Positions 53,305-62,336 of a stretch of 64,000 nucleotides of DNA are shown in pieces. The notes beneath the pieces are model-generated. The model was not told the DNA's origin, ran no database searches, and saw only the letters and a list, made by a program, of their open reading frames with translations. The position numbers and the translations under genes were made by a program. Within the stretch, counting starts at the first letter, position 1; each line of letters starts with the position of its first letter. Source of the DNA: Methylobacterium marchantiae (lineage in GTDB: Bacteria > Pseudomonadota > Alphaproteobacteria > Rhizobiales > Beijerinckiaceae); NCBI RefSeq assembly GCF_022179405.1, contig NZ_BPQT01000009.1:1-64000 (forward strand). The letters are read 5' to 3'.

Positions 53305-53810
53305 GTTTCGGGCTTCCCAAAGCCGAGCCGGGCCGGGCCGGCGGATCGCCATCGTCGCCTTTCCGACGAAGCCCGGTCGACGTGTCGCGCCAAGACTGAA
53401 TCCCGAGTCGAAACCCCGCGAAACCGAGTCTAAGCGTTAACCCTACCGCCGAATCTGCCGTGTTGCGGAGTCTAGGGGGGCTGTGTAGATTAATGATCTC
53501 TCGCCAAAAGCGGGAAAATTCACACTTAATTCAAACCTGCCCGAATCGTCCGCAAGATGTCGGGCGTGCCTCGACTCCACACGCACCGGAGAGATCCCAG
53601 CAGCGTCTTGGCCATCTGTCCCCACAACTCCCGTTGTTAGGAGAACCGTAGCTTATTGTTGATAGGGTCTTTTCATCGGCAAAAGCCTGCGGTGGAGGGA
53701 TTGACTCCGCCAAGTCGTTATGGGTCTCGCGAATTCCTTGCGGGGCGTGATGTCAGTCAAGTGTGCGTACGCTCCGAATGGCGGCTTCCGCTCTCGGCGC
53801 GAGGAGAGCA
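53305..53810 (+). other. rpsT-dnaA intergenic region (dnaA promoter, possible replication-control region)
   Basis: About 500 bp between the rpsT terminator and dnaA with no supportable gene. It contains eight GANTC sites between 53398 and 53707, one GTTAACCC half-site (53436-53443) and an AT-rich stretch at 53485-53535. I did not find a match to the TTATCCACA DnaA-box consensus, so an origin within it is not supported. Confidence 0.6.
53398..53707. promoter_or_regulatory. Cluster of eight GANTC (CcrM) sites upstream of dnaA
   Basis: GANTC occurs at 53398 (GAATC), 53405 (GAGTC), 53426 (GAGTC), 53451 (GAATC), 53468 (GAGTC), 53543 (GAATC), 53573 (GACTC) and 53703 (GACTC). Random expectation for 310 bp is about one. 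In Caulobacter dnaA expression depends on GANTC methylation; the cluster fits the same control. Confidence 0.7.
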
Positions 53811-55325
53811 ATGATGCATGTCGACGGTAGCGTGGCGGGTAACGCCGAGACCGGCATGGGTGGCGCAGGTGGGGCAGACACGGTTGCGGCCTGGGCCCGC
53901 GTGAAGCGGCGCCTTCGGGCGGAGTTGGGTGAGGACGTCTTCGCCAGCTGGTTCGCGCGGCTGGAACTGGTGGAAGTGGTGTCCGGGACCGCGCGCCTCA
54001 GCGTGCCCACCCGCTTCCTGAAGAGCTGGATCGAATCCCACTATCTCGACCGTGTCCTCGCCACCTTCCGCAGCGAGGTGGAGAGCGTCTCGCTCATCGA
54101 AGTCGGCGTGCGTGGAGCCGGAGCCCCGGTCCGCGTCGCTCCGAGTGCGGTCAAGTCTTCCTCCCCCGCAAGCCCCCTCGCCCGTCTGCAGAGCACCGGC
54201 AACGCGCAGATCTCGTCCGGCGCGATGAGCTTCCCGGCCGACGCCGATTCCGCCACGCAGCCGCGCGGGGACGCCGGGGGCGATCTCAACGGCGCCCCCC
54301 TCGACAACCGTCTCACCTTCGCGAGCTTCGTCGTCGGCCGCTCCAACGCCCTCGCGCACGCCGCGGCGGAACGCGTATCGCGCCACGACGGTCAGGGCGC
54401 GCTCTATAACCCGCTCTACTTCCATGCCGGTGTCGGCCTGGGCAAGACCCACCTCCTCCACGGCATCGGTCATGCCGCACGCGAGGCCGGCCGCCGGGTG
54501 ATCTACCTCACCGCCGACCGCTTCATGTACGGCTTCGTCAACGCCCTGAAGACCCAGAACGCGCTCGCCTTCAAGGAGAGGCTGCGCGCCATCGACCTGC
54601 TCATCCTCGACGACGTCCAGTTCATCCAGGGCAAGTCGATCCAGGCCGAGTTCGGTCACACCATCAATTCGCTGATCGATGCGGGCCGTCAGGTGGTCGT
54701 CGCCTCCGACCGCCCGCCAACCGAACTCGAAGCGCTGGAAGAGCGGGTGCGCTCGCGCCTCGCCGGCGGCCTCGTGGTCGAGATCGGCACGCTGGACGAA
54801 CAGCTCCGCATGTCGATCCTGTCGGCGCGTCTCGCCGCCGTGCGGGTGGCGCATCCAAATTTCGAGGTGTCGCCCACCGTCGCGACCTACGTCGCCCGCG
54901 CCATCACCGCCAATGGCCGCGACCTCGAAGGTGCCGTGAACCGGCTCCTGGCCCACGCCACGCTCACCGGCACCGCCGTGACCATGGAGACGGCCGAGAC
55001 CGCGATCCGCGACCTCGTGAAGAACCGCGAGCCCAAGCGCATCAAGATCGAGGACATCCAGAAGCTGGTGGCCTCGCGCTACAACGTCTCGCGCTCCGAC
55101 ATCCTGTCCGAGCGGCGCACCGCCGCCGTGGTGAAGCCGCGCCAGATCGCCATGTACCTCTCCAAGGTGCTGACCCTGCGCTCTCTGCCCGAGATCGGAC
55201 GCCGCTTCGGTGGCCGCGACCACACGACGGTGCTCCACGCGGTCCGCAAGATCGACAAGCTGATCGGCGAGGACAATGTGCTGAACGACGAGGTCGAGCT
55301 CCTGAAGCGGATGCTGCAGGACTGA
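53811..55325 (+). CDS. dnaA: Chromosomal replication initiator DnaA
   Basis: A 504-residue AAA+ initiator. N-terminal domain begins [21 protein letters not shown]; Walker A is GLGKTHLL near residue 208; Walker [10 protein letters not shown] and sensor-type [14 protein letters not shown] follow; the C-terminal DNA-binding signature is [11 protein letters not shown] near 465. It binds the origin with ATP and opens DNA. A long Ala/Ser/Gly linker (about 105-160) is typical. The start at 53811 (GAGGAG upstream; ATGATG tandem) is preferred over the in-frame GTG at 53763. A long GANTC-rich promoter region precedes it. Confidence 0.97.
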   Translation: MMHVDGSVAGNAETGMGGAGGADTVAAWARVKRRLRAELGEDVFASWFARLELVEVVSGTARLSVPTRFLKSWIESHYLDRVLATFRSEVESVSLIEVGVRGAGAPVRVAPSAVKSSSPASPLARLQSTGNAQISSGAMSFPADADSATQPRGDAGGDLNGAPLDNRLTFASFVVGRSNALAHAAAERVSRHDGQGALYNPLYFHAGVGLGKTHLLHGIGHAAREAGRRVIYLTADRFMYGFVNALKTQNALAFKERLRAIDLLILDDVQFIQGKSIQAEFGHTINSLIDAGRQVVVASDRPPTELEALEERVRSRLAGGLVVEIGTLDEQLRMSILSARLAAVRVAHPNFEVSPTVATYVARAITANGRDLEGAVNRLLAHATLTGTAVTMETAETAIRDLVKNREPKRIKIEDIQKLVASRYNVSRSDILSERRTAAVVKPRQIAMYLSKVLTLRSLPEIGRRFGGRDHTTVLHAVRKIDKLIGEDNVLNDEVELLKRMLQD

Positions 55326-55512
55326 TCGCCCGGATCGGGGCGATGCACGGGGCGATGCGGGCGACGGCTCTCCCGCATTGCCCTGGATAGAGCCTCGGAC
55401 GCTCTTGCGTTCGGACAGGCCCTTCGCCAAGTTCACCGGCCAAGCCGCCGGCTCCATCCGTTCATAATCTCGGGGTCGGCGACGTTTTTCCGAATGACCA
55501 CGAGTTGTTGCG

Positions 55513-56634
55513 ATGAAAGTCACTGTCGAGCGCGCGGCTCTCCTTCGATCGCTCGGCCACGTGCATCGCGTGGTGGAGCGTCGCAACACGATCCCGATCC
55601 TCTCCAACGTTCTCCTGCGCAGCGGGCCTGACGGGCTGGAGCTTAAGGCGACCGACCTCGACATCGAGGTGACGGAATCCGTGCCGGCGGACATCGTCGA
55701 TCCGGGCGCCACCACGGTGCCGGCCCACGTGATCTACGACATCGTGCGCAAGCTGCCCGACGGTGCTCAGGTCTCGCTCGAGACCAGCGGCGAGACCGGA
55801 CAGATGACGATCCGCTCGGGCCGTTCCCGCTTCTCCCTCGGTGCCCTGCCGGAGGGTGACTTCCCTGATCTCGCCGCAGGCGAACTCGGCACCAGCTTCG
55901 CCATCGCAGCGAGCGATCTGAAGCGCCTCATCGAAAAGACCCAGTTCGCGATCTCCACCGAGGAGACGCGCTACTACCTGAACGGCATCTACCTCCACAC
56001 GATCGACCTCGACGGCACGCTGAAGATGCGTGCGGTCGCCACCGACGGACACCGTCTCGCCCGCGTCGAGATCGACGCCCCCGAGGGCAGCCGCGGGATG
56101 CCGGGCATCATCGTGCCGCGAAAGGCCGTGGCCGAGATCCAGAAGCTGGTGGAGGATGGCGGCGAGACCGTCGAGATCGACCTGTCGCCGGCCAAGATCC
56201 GGTTCCGCTTCGCCAGCGGCGTGACCCTGATCTCCAAGCTGATCGACGGCACCTTCCCGGATTACCAGCGTGTGATCCCCACCGGAAACGACAAGTTCCT
56301 CACCGTGCAGCGCGACGAGTTTGCCCGCGCCGTCGACCGCGTCTCCACCATATCGTCCGAGCGCGGGCGCGCGGTGAAGCTTGCCGTACAGGAGGGCCGC
56401 CTCGCCCTCTCCGTGAACAACCCGGATTCCGGCAGCGCCACGGAAGAGCTCGACGTCGATTACGACGCCTCCGCCCTCGATATCGGCTTCAATGCGCGCT
56501 ACCTCCTCGACATCACCGGCCAGCTCGAAGGCGACACCGCCCTGTTCAAGCTCGCCGATCCCGGCTCGCCGACCTTGATCCAGGATCGAGAGGGCGCCTC
56601 GGCGCTCTACGTGCTGATGCCGATGCGGGTGTGA
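55513..56634 (+). CDS. dnaN: DNA polymerase III beta sliding clamp
   Basis: A 373-residue ring-forming processivity clamp. It starts MKVTVERAALLRSLGHVHRVVERRNTIP (first part family-typical), has the conserved YYLNGIYLH stretch and FPDYQRVIP, and ends SALYVLMPMRV with the clamp's last hydrophobic residues. It tethers DNA polymerases to DNA. It is 187 bp after dnaA and its TGA stop overlaps the recF GTG by 4 bp, giving coupling. Confidence 0.98.
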   Translation: MKVTVERAALLRSLGHVHRVVERRNTIPILSNVLLRSGPDGLELKATDLDIEVTESVPADIVDPGATTVPAHVIYDIVRKLPDGAQVSLETSGETGQMTIRSGRSRFSLGALPEGDFPDLAAGELGTSFAIAASDLKRLIEKTQFAISTEETRYYLNGIYLHTIDLDGTLKMRAVATDGHRLARVEIDAPEGSRGMPGIIVPRKAVAEIQKLVEDGGETVEIDLSPAKIRFRFASGVTLISKLIDGTFPDYQRVIPTGNDKFLTVQRDEFARAVDRVSTISSERGRAVKLAVQEGRLALSVNNPDSGSATEELDVDYDASALDIGFNARYLLDITGQLEGDTALFKLADPGSPTLIQDREGASALYVLMPMRV

Positions 56635-57848
56635 TCCAGAGCGTTTCGTCGATTTTTCCGGAGAGATCGGGCATCACAGTTCAAGCCACGGAGGCCATTG
56701 CCGCACCGTCACTCGATGGTCTGCGCCTCACCCGCGTGATCTGCCGCGATTTCCGCAACCATGCCGATCTCGACCTCTCGGTCGGGAGCCGTTTCGTCGC
56801 TTTGGTGGGAGAGAACGGGGCCGGCAAGACCAACCTGCTCGAATCCATCTCGCTCTTCTCCCCTGGGCGCGGATTGCGGCGCGCGGATCTGTCGAGCATG
56901 GCGCGACAGGCCGGTTCCGGCGGTTTCGCCGTGTCGCTCGCCCTGGCGCGAGGGGATGACGACCATCGTATCGGCACCGGCTACGAGCCGGCGGTGGGCG
57001 ATGGCCGCAGCACACGGCTCTGCCGCATCGATGGCGAGACGGTGGGCTCGCCGGTGGCCTTCGCCGAATTCCTGAGGGTGATCTGGCTGACGCCGGACCT
57101 CGACGGTCTGTTTCGCGGCCCCGCCGGCGATCGCCGCCGCTTTCTCGACCGTCTCGTCCTTGCGGTGGACGCGACCCACGGCGCCAGGGTCAACGCCCTG
57201 GAGCGAGCCCTGCGCTCGCGCAACCGCCTGCTGGAAGAGCGTCCGAACGATGGACAATGGCTCGACGCGATCGAGCGCGAGGTCGCCGAACTCGGCGTCG
57301 CCGTGGCGCTGGCGAGACGCGAGACCGCCGAGCGGCTCGACCGCCTCATCGCCGAGAGCCGCGATGACGCGCAACCCTTCCCCTGGGCCGGGATCAGGCT
57401 GGAAGGCGATCTCGACGATCTCGTCGCCGTCTGGCCGGCCCTGGAGGCGGAGGACCGCTTCCGCGCCGCCCTGCGCCAGGGCCGCCCGCGTGACAGGGCC
57501 GCGGGCCGAACGCTCATCGGTCCCCAGGCGACGGATCTCGTGGTCCGGCACGGCCCGAAGGACGTACCGGCATCGACGGCGTCCACCGGAGAGCAGAAGG
57601 CGCTGCTGATCGGTCTCGTCCTGGCCCATGCCCGACTGGTCCACGCCATGTGCGGCATCGCGCCCGTCATCCTGCTCGACGAGGTCGCCGCGCATCTCGA
57701 CCCGCGGCGGCGAGCAAGTCTGTTCGACGCCCTGGAAGCACTTCAGGGTCAGGTCTGGATGACGGGTGCCGATCCCGCTTTGTTCACCGAGCTGGAGGGG
57801 CGCGCCGACATGGTCTCGGTCGCGGACGGTCGCATCGTTTCGGCGTGA
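56631..57848 (+). CDS. recF: DNA replication/repair protein RecF
   Basis: A 405-residue SMC-like ABC ATPase of recombinational gap repair with RecO and RecR. Walker A is VGENGAGKTNLLE (about residue 60); the signature and Walker B region appear as STGEQKALLIGLVLAH and VILLDEVAAHLDPRRR. It begins at a GTG overlapping the dnaN stop. Residues 1-30 (ahead of LTRVICRDFRN) are an extra N-terminal stretch, so the true start could be internal, but no ATG is available. Gyrase does not follow; the neighbour is dsbB on the other strand. Confidence 0.95.
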   Translation: MIQSVSSIFPERSGITVQATEAIAAPSLDGLRLTRVICRDFRNHADLDLSVGSRFVALVGENGAGKTNLLESISLFSPGRGLRRADLSSMARQAGSGGFAVSLALARGDDDHRIGTGYEPAVGDGRSTRLCRIDGETVGSPVAFAEFLRVIWLTPDLDGLFRGPAGDRRRFLDRLVLAVDATHGARVNALERALRSRNRLLEERPNDGQWLDAIEREVAELGVAVALARRETAERLDRLIAESRDDAQPFPWAGIRLEGDLDDLVAVWPALEAEDRFRAALRQGRPRDRAAGRTLIGPQATDLVVRHGPKDVPASTASTGEQKALLIGLVLAHARLVHAMCGIAPVILLDEVAAHLDPRRRASLFDALEALQGQVWMTGADPALFTELEGRADMVSVADGRIVSA

Positions 57849-57861
57849 ACGCCGATCCTCG

Positions 57862-58488
57862 TCAGCGTCCGAGCAGCCGGTCGATCATCTCGTAGCTGAC
57901 CGGATTATCCGGGCAGAGACTGAGGCCGCATTCGGCGAAGGTGGAGGCGGCATTGGCCAGAGCGACGGCGAGGAACAGGAAGACGACGGACAGGCCGAGC
58001 GCTCCGGCTCGCGCGCCGGGAAGGCCCGCGGGCTCCGGCCCGATCGGCTGACCCAGGACCGAAGCCGCCTCGCCCCGCCTCGTGGCGGGTTCGGTGGCGA
58101 ACTGCCCGTCCCACAGAGACATGATGGCGACCCCGACGATGATGGCGACGAAGGAGATCAGCGCCCAGACATAGAAATGGAGGCCGAATAGCGCCTCTCC
58201 ATAGGTGCCGGTTCCCGGCGCGATGTGCAGAGCCGTCTGCCTGGCGGAGATCACGCTGCCGACCACGGCGCTGAGGGTGACGATGGCGTAATGCGACGGC
58301 CTCGGCCGATCGCAGATGTTGAGGACGAGCCCCAGACCCGCCGCCGTGAAGGCGGCGCGCTGCAGCACGCAGAGTGGACAGGGCAATTCGCCGAGGACGA
58401 TCTGATACCAGAACGCGACGAGCAGGATGAGGCTGCAGCCGAAGAGGCCGGCCGCATTCAGGCCACGAGCGAGGGACGGCGCGACCAT
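57862..58488 (-). CDS. Disulfide bond formation protein B (DsbB family)
   Basis: A 208-residue inner-membrane protein with four or five helices. The active CxxC is C37-P-L-C40 in ELPCPLCVLQRAAF; a second cysteine pair is C-terminal (AECGLSLCPDN) rather than in the usual periplasmic loop. DsbB reoxidises DsbA using ubiquinone. The start MVAPSLARGL follows a small membrane gene by 10 bp; the two appear as a pair in related genomes. A 3' tail NPVSYEMIDRLLGR closes the protein. The C-terminal cysteine placement could mark a DsbB-like subgroup. Confidence 0.88.
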   Translation of the reverse strand: MVAPSLARGLNAAGLFGCSLILLVAFWYQIVLGELPCPLCVLQRAAFTAAGLGLVLNICDRPRPSHYAIVTLSAVVGSVISARQTALHIAPGTGTYGEALFGLHFYVWALISFVAIIVGVAIMSLWDGQFATEPATRRGEAASVLGQPIGPEPAGLPGARAGALGLSVVFLFLAVALANAASTFAECGLSLCPDNPVSYEMIDRLLGR

Positions 58489-58498
58489 TCCGAGACCT

Positions 58499-58654
58499 TC
58501 AGAAGACGAGTTGCAGGGCATCCGTGGCGTGCTCGCGGAACAGTGCCATCAACACTCCGAGGGACAGGCCCCAGACGGCCAGGGCAAGGCCGCGTCTGCC
58601 GGCGAGGGCCGCGCCCGTGGCGCCCGCGAAGCCGAGAAAGGGGATGACCATCAT
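58499..58654 (-). CDS. DUF5993-family small membrane protein, upstream of dsbB
   Basis: A 51-residue protein with two short helices (VIPFLGFAGATGAALAG and LALAVWGLSLGVLMALF) followed by REHATDALQLVF. The motif pattern W-G-L-x-L-x-V-x-x-A-L-F-R-x-H-A-T-D is that of DUF5993, which lies directly upstream of dsbB-type genes. Starts at tandem ATGs (58654 and 58651). The dsbB start follows after 10 bp, so the pair is one operon. It is too short for most gene callers. Confidence 0.75.
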   Translation of the reverse strand: MMVIPFLGFAGATGAALAGRRGLALAVWGLSLGVLMALFREHATDALQLVF

Positions 58655-58974
58655 GGACGATTCTCGGTATCTCTTTCGGTCGGAGAGCGAGACGTCTCCG
58701 AGGCGCAGCACAACTAAGCGGACATCTCCTTTCGTTTGCTTAAAAGCAGCGCTTCCCCCGCCCGTCCTTTTCGTCGGGCCGCCGCCGCGCGTCATTCAAG
58801 CCGGGCCGACGACCGGGCGATTGACCTTGCCGCCCATGGTCGTCAAACGCATTTTTCCGATAGTCGGCGGCGTGTTCGAGCATGGATGTCCAAACGGCAT
58901 CCGTCCGCCGCTTTCCCTCGGCCGCCATTCGGCCCTGACGACCACCCTTTCCCGACCACGATGACGGACTCTTC
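58655..58974. other. Intergenic region between divergent DUF5993-dsbB and recQ
   Basis: About 320 bp with no gene I can support. A perfect 10-bp palindrome GAGACGTCTC lies at 58689-58698, 35 bp upstream of the DUF5993 start, and TGCTTAAAAGCA at 58737-58748 forms a small symmetrical element. Promoters for both directions must lie here. Confidence 0.5.
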
Positions 58975-60816
58975 ATGACCGACCGCCTCGACGAAGCTCG
59001 ACGCGCCCTGAAAACCACCTTCGGCTACGACGATTTCCGCCCGGGCCAGGATGAGGTGATCGGTGCCGTCCTCGACGGGACGGACGTGTTCGCGGTGATG
59101 CCGACGGGGTCGGGCAAGTCGATGACCTATCAGCTTCCGGCCCTGGTCGAATCGTCGCTCACGGTGGTGGTGTCGCCACTGATCGCTCTGATGCACGATC
59201 AGGTTCAGCAGATGATCGGCTTCGGCGTCGAGGCCGCGACCCTGAACTCCTCGGTGGCCGAGGCGACCTCGCGCGAGACCTGGCGCAAGATCCGCTCGGG
59301 CGATCTCCGCCTGCTCTTCGTCTCGCCCGAGCGGCTGATGATGGAAGGGCTGATGGAGGCCCTGCGCGGGGCCGGCGTGCGGCGGCTCGCCGTGGACGAG
59401 GCCCATTGCGTCTCGCAATGGGGGCATGATTTCCGGCCCGAATACCGTGATCTCGCCCGCGCCCGCGAGGCCCTCGGCAACGTCCAGACCCTGGCGCTCA
59501 CCGCCACCGCCGACAAGGCGACGCGGGCCGACATCACCGAGCGGCTGTTCCCGGCCGGCCGCGACCTCAAGGCCTTCGTCCATTCCTTCGACCGGCCGAA
59601 CATCCGCCTGACCTTCGCGCCGAAGGACAACCCCACCCGCCAGATCGAGCGCTTCCTCAAGCACCGCCGCTCCGAGAGCGGGATCATCTACTGCTCGTCG
59701 AGGAAGCGTACCGAGCAGCTCGCCGAGACGCTGGCCAAGGACGGCTTCAACGCCCTGCCCTACCATGCCGGCCTCGACCAGGGCACGCGGATGAAGAACC
59801 AAGACACGTTCCTGCAGGAGGACGGGGTGGTGATGACCGCCACCGTGGCCTTCGGCATGGGCATCAACAAGCCTGACGTACGCTTCGTCTGCCATGCCGA
59901 CATGCCCTCCAACGTCGAGGGCTACTATCAGGAGATCGGCCGCGCCGGCCGCGACGGCCTGCCGGCCGACACGCTCACCATCTACGGCCTCGACGACATG
60001 TCCCTCCGCCGCCGCCAGATCGACGAGAAGGACGTGCCCGACGAGCGCCGCCGGGTGGAACGCCGCAAGCTCGAAGCGATGATCGCGCTCTGCGAGGGGG
60101 CGACCTGCCGGCGCCAGTCCCTGCTCAGCTATTTCGGAGAGGCGAGCGAGCCGTGCGGCCGCTGCGACCTGTGCCGCAGCGGCGTCTCCCTCGTCGATGC
60201 CACCGTGCCGGCGCAGAAGCTGCTCTCGGCCATCGTCCGCACCGGCCAGAGGTTCGGAGCGGCCTATGTCTGCGACGTGGTCCACGGCAAGGAATCCGAC
60301 ACGATCCGCCGCAACGGCCACACGGCGCTGAAGACCTTCGGCGTCGGGGCCGACAAGCCCTTGCCGGCCTGGCGGGCCATGCTGCGCCAGCTCTTCGCCG
60401 CCGGCGCCGTGGCGGAGAACGACGACGGGTTCGGCGGCCTTTCCCTCACCGAGAAGGGCGAGGCCATCCTGTTCGGCCGCGAGGCCATCCAGATGCGACC
60501 CGATCCCGAGCCGAAAGCCGCCGAACCGCGCGACCGCAAGCGCGGCGGCGCGGCACGCGAGGACGCGACGCTCGATCTCGACCCGGCGACGGAAGCCCTG
60601 TTCCAGCATCTCAGGGGCCTGCGCGCCACCATCGCCCGCACCGAGGGCATCGCCGCCTTCATGGTCTTCCCTGACCGCACCCTGATCGAGATGGCCAAGG
60701 CCAAGCCGGTCGACCTCTATGCCCTGCGCACGGTGCACGGTGTCGGCGAGCGCAAGCGCGACGCCTATGGCGACCGCTTCGTCTCGGCCATCGCCACGTA
60801 CTTGTCGCAGAGCTAG
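58975..60816 (+). CDS. recQ: ATP-dependent DNA helicase RecQ
   Basis: A 613-residue 3'-5' helicase. Walker A is MPTGSGKS near residue 41-48; DEAH-type motif appears as [19 protein letters not shown]; motifs IV-VI end in [14 protein letters not shown]. The RQC zinc region has [17 protein letters not shown] and EPCGRCDLC cysteines; the C-terminal HRDC domain (about 535-613) is present. It resolves recombination intermediates and stalled forks. ATG at 58975 begins [17 protein letters not shown] large opposite-strand open frame is compositional. Confidence 0.97.
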   Translation: MTDRLDEARRALKTTFGYDDFRPGQDEVIGAVLDGTDVFAVMPTGSGKSMTYQLPALVESSLTVVVSPLIALMHDQVQQMIGFGVEAATLNSSVAEATSRETWRKIRSGDLRLLFVSPERLMMEGLMEALRGAGVRRLAVDEAHCVSQWGHDFRPEYRDLARAREALGNVQTLALTATADKATRADITERLFPAGRDLKAFVHSFDRPNIRLTFAPKDNPTRQIERFLKHRRSESGIIYCSSRKRTEQLAETLAKDGFNALPYHAGLDQGTRMKNQDTFLQEDGVVMTATVAFGMGINKPDVRFVCHADMPSNVEGYYQEIGRAGRDGLPADTLTIYGLDDMSLRRRQIDEKDVPDERRRVERRKLEAMIALCEGATCRRQSLLSYFGEASEPCGRCDLCRSGVSLVDATVPAQKLLSAIVRTGQRFGAAYVCDVVHGKESDTIRRNGHTALKTFGVGADKPLPAWRAMLRQLFAAGAVAENDDGFGGLSLTEKGEAILFGREAIQMRPDPEPKAAEPRDRKRGGAAREDATLDLDPATEALFQHLRGLRATIARTEGIAAFMVFPDRTLIEMAKAKPVDLYALRTVHGVGERKRDAYGDRFVSAIATYLSQS

Positions 60817-60924
60817 ACCGGGATGCCTGATGCGGTTTCGCACTCGTGCGATGCCCGTCCCATCGTGTAGGGACGAGATTCGGCGATCCGTTCGCGGGCT
60901 CGCCGGACTGTCTCTGCTGCAGGA

Positions 60925-60959
60925 CAAGTGTCTTCGCAGCGCGCACCAAGTGTCTTCGC
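60925..60959 (+). repeat. Two 13-bp direct repeats before the membrane hydrolase
   Basis: CAAGTGTCTTCGC occurs at 60925-60937 and 60947-60959, a 22-bp period. The second copy contains the chosen GTG start of the next gene. Confidence 0.9.
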
Positions 60960-62179
60960 CCCGCCTAACGGATACCCGAATCATCGCCTCGGATTTGCCG
61001 GCCCCCGCCTCCCTGCCTCGCCAGGTCTTCTACATGCCGGGCTTCGACCCGCGTGAGCCCGAGACCTATTGGGGCCTCTTCCGACGGGAGAGCCGGCTGA
61101 CCTCCGTCAGGCGCGGGATGGCCATCGCCGTGAGCAACCCGACGAGATCCTCGGACGGGCTGCGCCTCGATTGGGAGGTGGAGGCCGACGGCGCGCCGAC
61201 GCGCTACACCCTGCTGCGCTGGGACGACATCGTCCGCGCCCGTTTCCCGCGCTCGCCGCTGCGGCGCCTCGTGGAGGTACCGGCTCTGTGGTGGCGGCTG
61301 TCCCGCAGCGGCTACGTCAAACGCTTCCGCCGCGAGGCCAAGCGCTTCGCCCGCGTCATCATCGGTGTCCACGCGATCTATGCCGCGCTGGTCGTCCTCT
61401 CGTTCGTGCTGGCCTCACTTCCCGCCTGGCTGGGGCCCGCGCAGTGGCGGCCCTGGAGCCTCGCGGCGATTCCGGTGCTCGCCTACGCGATCCATCTCGG
61501 CCTGATGGCGGTGACGCGGGGAAAGCCGTTCTACGTCGCCCATCTCGTGGACGACACCGCCTTCACCTACGACCATGCCAGCGGCGCCGAAAACCGGATG
61601 CGCCGCCGCCTCGATGCCTTCGCGGAAGAGATCCGCGCGGCCGAAGGCAAGGCGTCCGAGATCGTCGTCATCGGCCATTCCTCGTCGAGCTTTCTCGGCA
61701 TCGAGGCCCTCGACAGGATCCTCGGCGGCGATCCCGATTTCGGGCAGCGCGAGACACCGGTCTCCTTTGTCAGCATCGGCAGCGTGATCCCGTGGATCAC
61801 CCTCGATGCGCCGGCGGCCGAGATGCGTGCGGCCCTCTCCCGGGTCGCGGCGGCACCGGCGATCCGCTGGCTCGACGTGCGCGCGAAATGGGACTGGCTC
61901 TCGGTCCATGACCGCGACGTGCTCACCGCATCGGGCGTACCATCGCCCCAGGATCACCGGCCGGTGGAGATCCATGTCCGCATCACCGACCTGATCGAGC
62001 GCAAGATCATCGCGCGGCGCAAGTGGAACCTGTTCCGCATGCATTTCCAACTTTTGATGTCGAGCCTCAACCCGGAAGCGTTCGATTACGTCGCCTTCGT
62101 CGTGGGGCCGGAACCCATCCACAGCATCATCGATCGATGCCGTGGTGCCGGCGTCCTGCCCTCGGCGAAATCGGCCTGA
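60950..62179 (+). CDS. Membrane-associated serine hydrolase-like protein, unknown function
   Basis: A protein of about 409 residues that starts with an alpha/beta-hydrolase-like strand (RQVFYMPGFDPREPETYW), has two or three membrane helices (about 140-195: AIYAALVVLSFVLASLPAWL and LAAIPVLAYAIHLGLMAV) and a nucleophile elbow VVIGHSSSSFLGIEAL near residue 240, a Gly-His-Ser-x-Ser pattern. Trp- and Arg-rich N-terminus; C-terminal His/Asp candidates in VHDRDVLTA. The start is uncertain: a GTG at 60950 precedes the hydrolase strand, while the first ATG inside (61034) would remove it. I do not recognise a characterised family. Confidence 0.65.
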   Translation: MSSPRLTDTRIIASDLPAPASLPRQVFYMPGFDPREPETYWGLFRRESRLTSVRRGMAIAVSNPTRSSDGLRLDWEVEADGAPTRYTLLRWDDIVRARFPRSPLRRLVEVPALWWRLSRSGYVKRFRREAKRFARVIIGVHAIYAALVVLSFVLASLPAWLGPAQWRPWSLAAIPVLAYAIHLGLMAVTRGKPFYVAHLVDDTAFTYDHASGAENRMRRRLDAFAEEIRAAEGKASEIVVIGHSSSSFLGIEALDRILGGDPDFGQRETPVSFVSIGSVIPWITLDAPAAEMRAALSRVAAAPAIRWLDVRAKWDWLSVHDRDVLTASGVPSPQDHRPVEIHVRITDLIERKIIARRKWNLFRMHFQLLMSSLNPEAFDYVAFVVGPEPIHSIIDRCRGAGVLPSAKSA

Positions 62180-62336
62180 GTTCGGTTTTCGGCGAGGGCG
62201 CATGGCCGGACGCCGCTTTGACGTGTTGCCAGCACGGGCGCTTACACTCTAGAGCCGAGCCAACTTGGCGCATGTCGTGCGAGTCCCGTCCAAAGGGAGC
62301 TGCGCGAGAGGCGCCTGAGCGGTCGAGAGGGCTCGC

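Noticed and set aside
53305-53810. Possible oriC with DnaA boxes upstream of dnaA
   Set aside because: No TTATCCACA or close match was seen; only an AT-rich patch, so the origin is not claimed.
58843-60984. Long minus-strand open frame opposite recQ
   Set aside because: Compositional shadow of recQ; the plus-strand protein has all helicase motifs.
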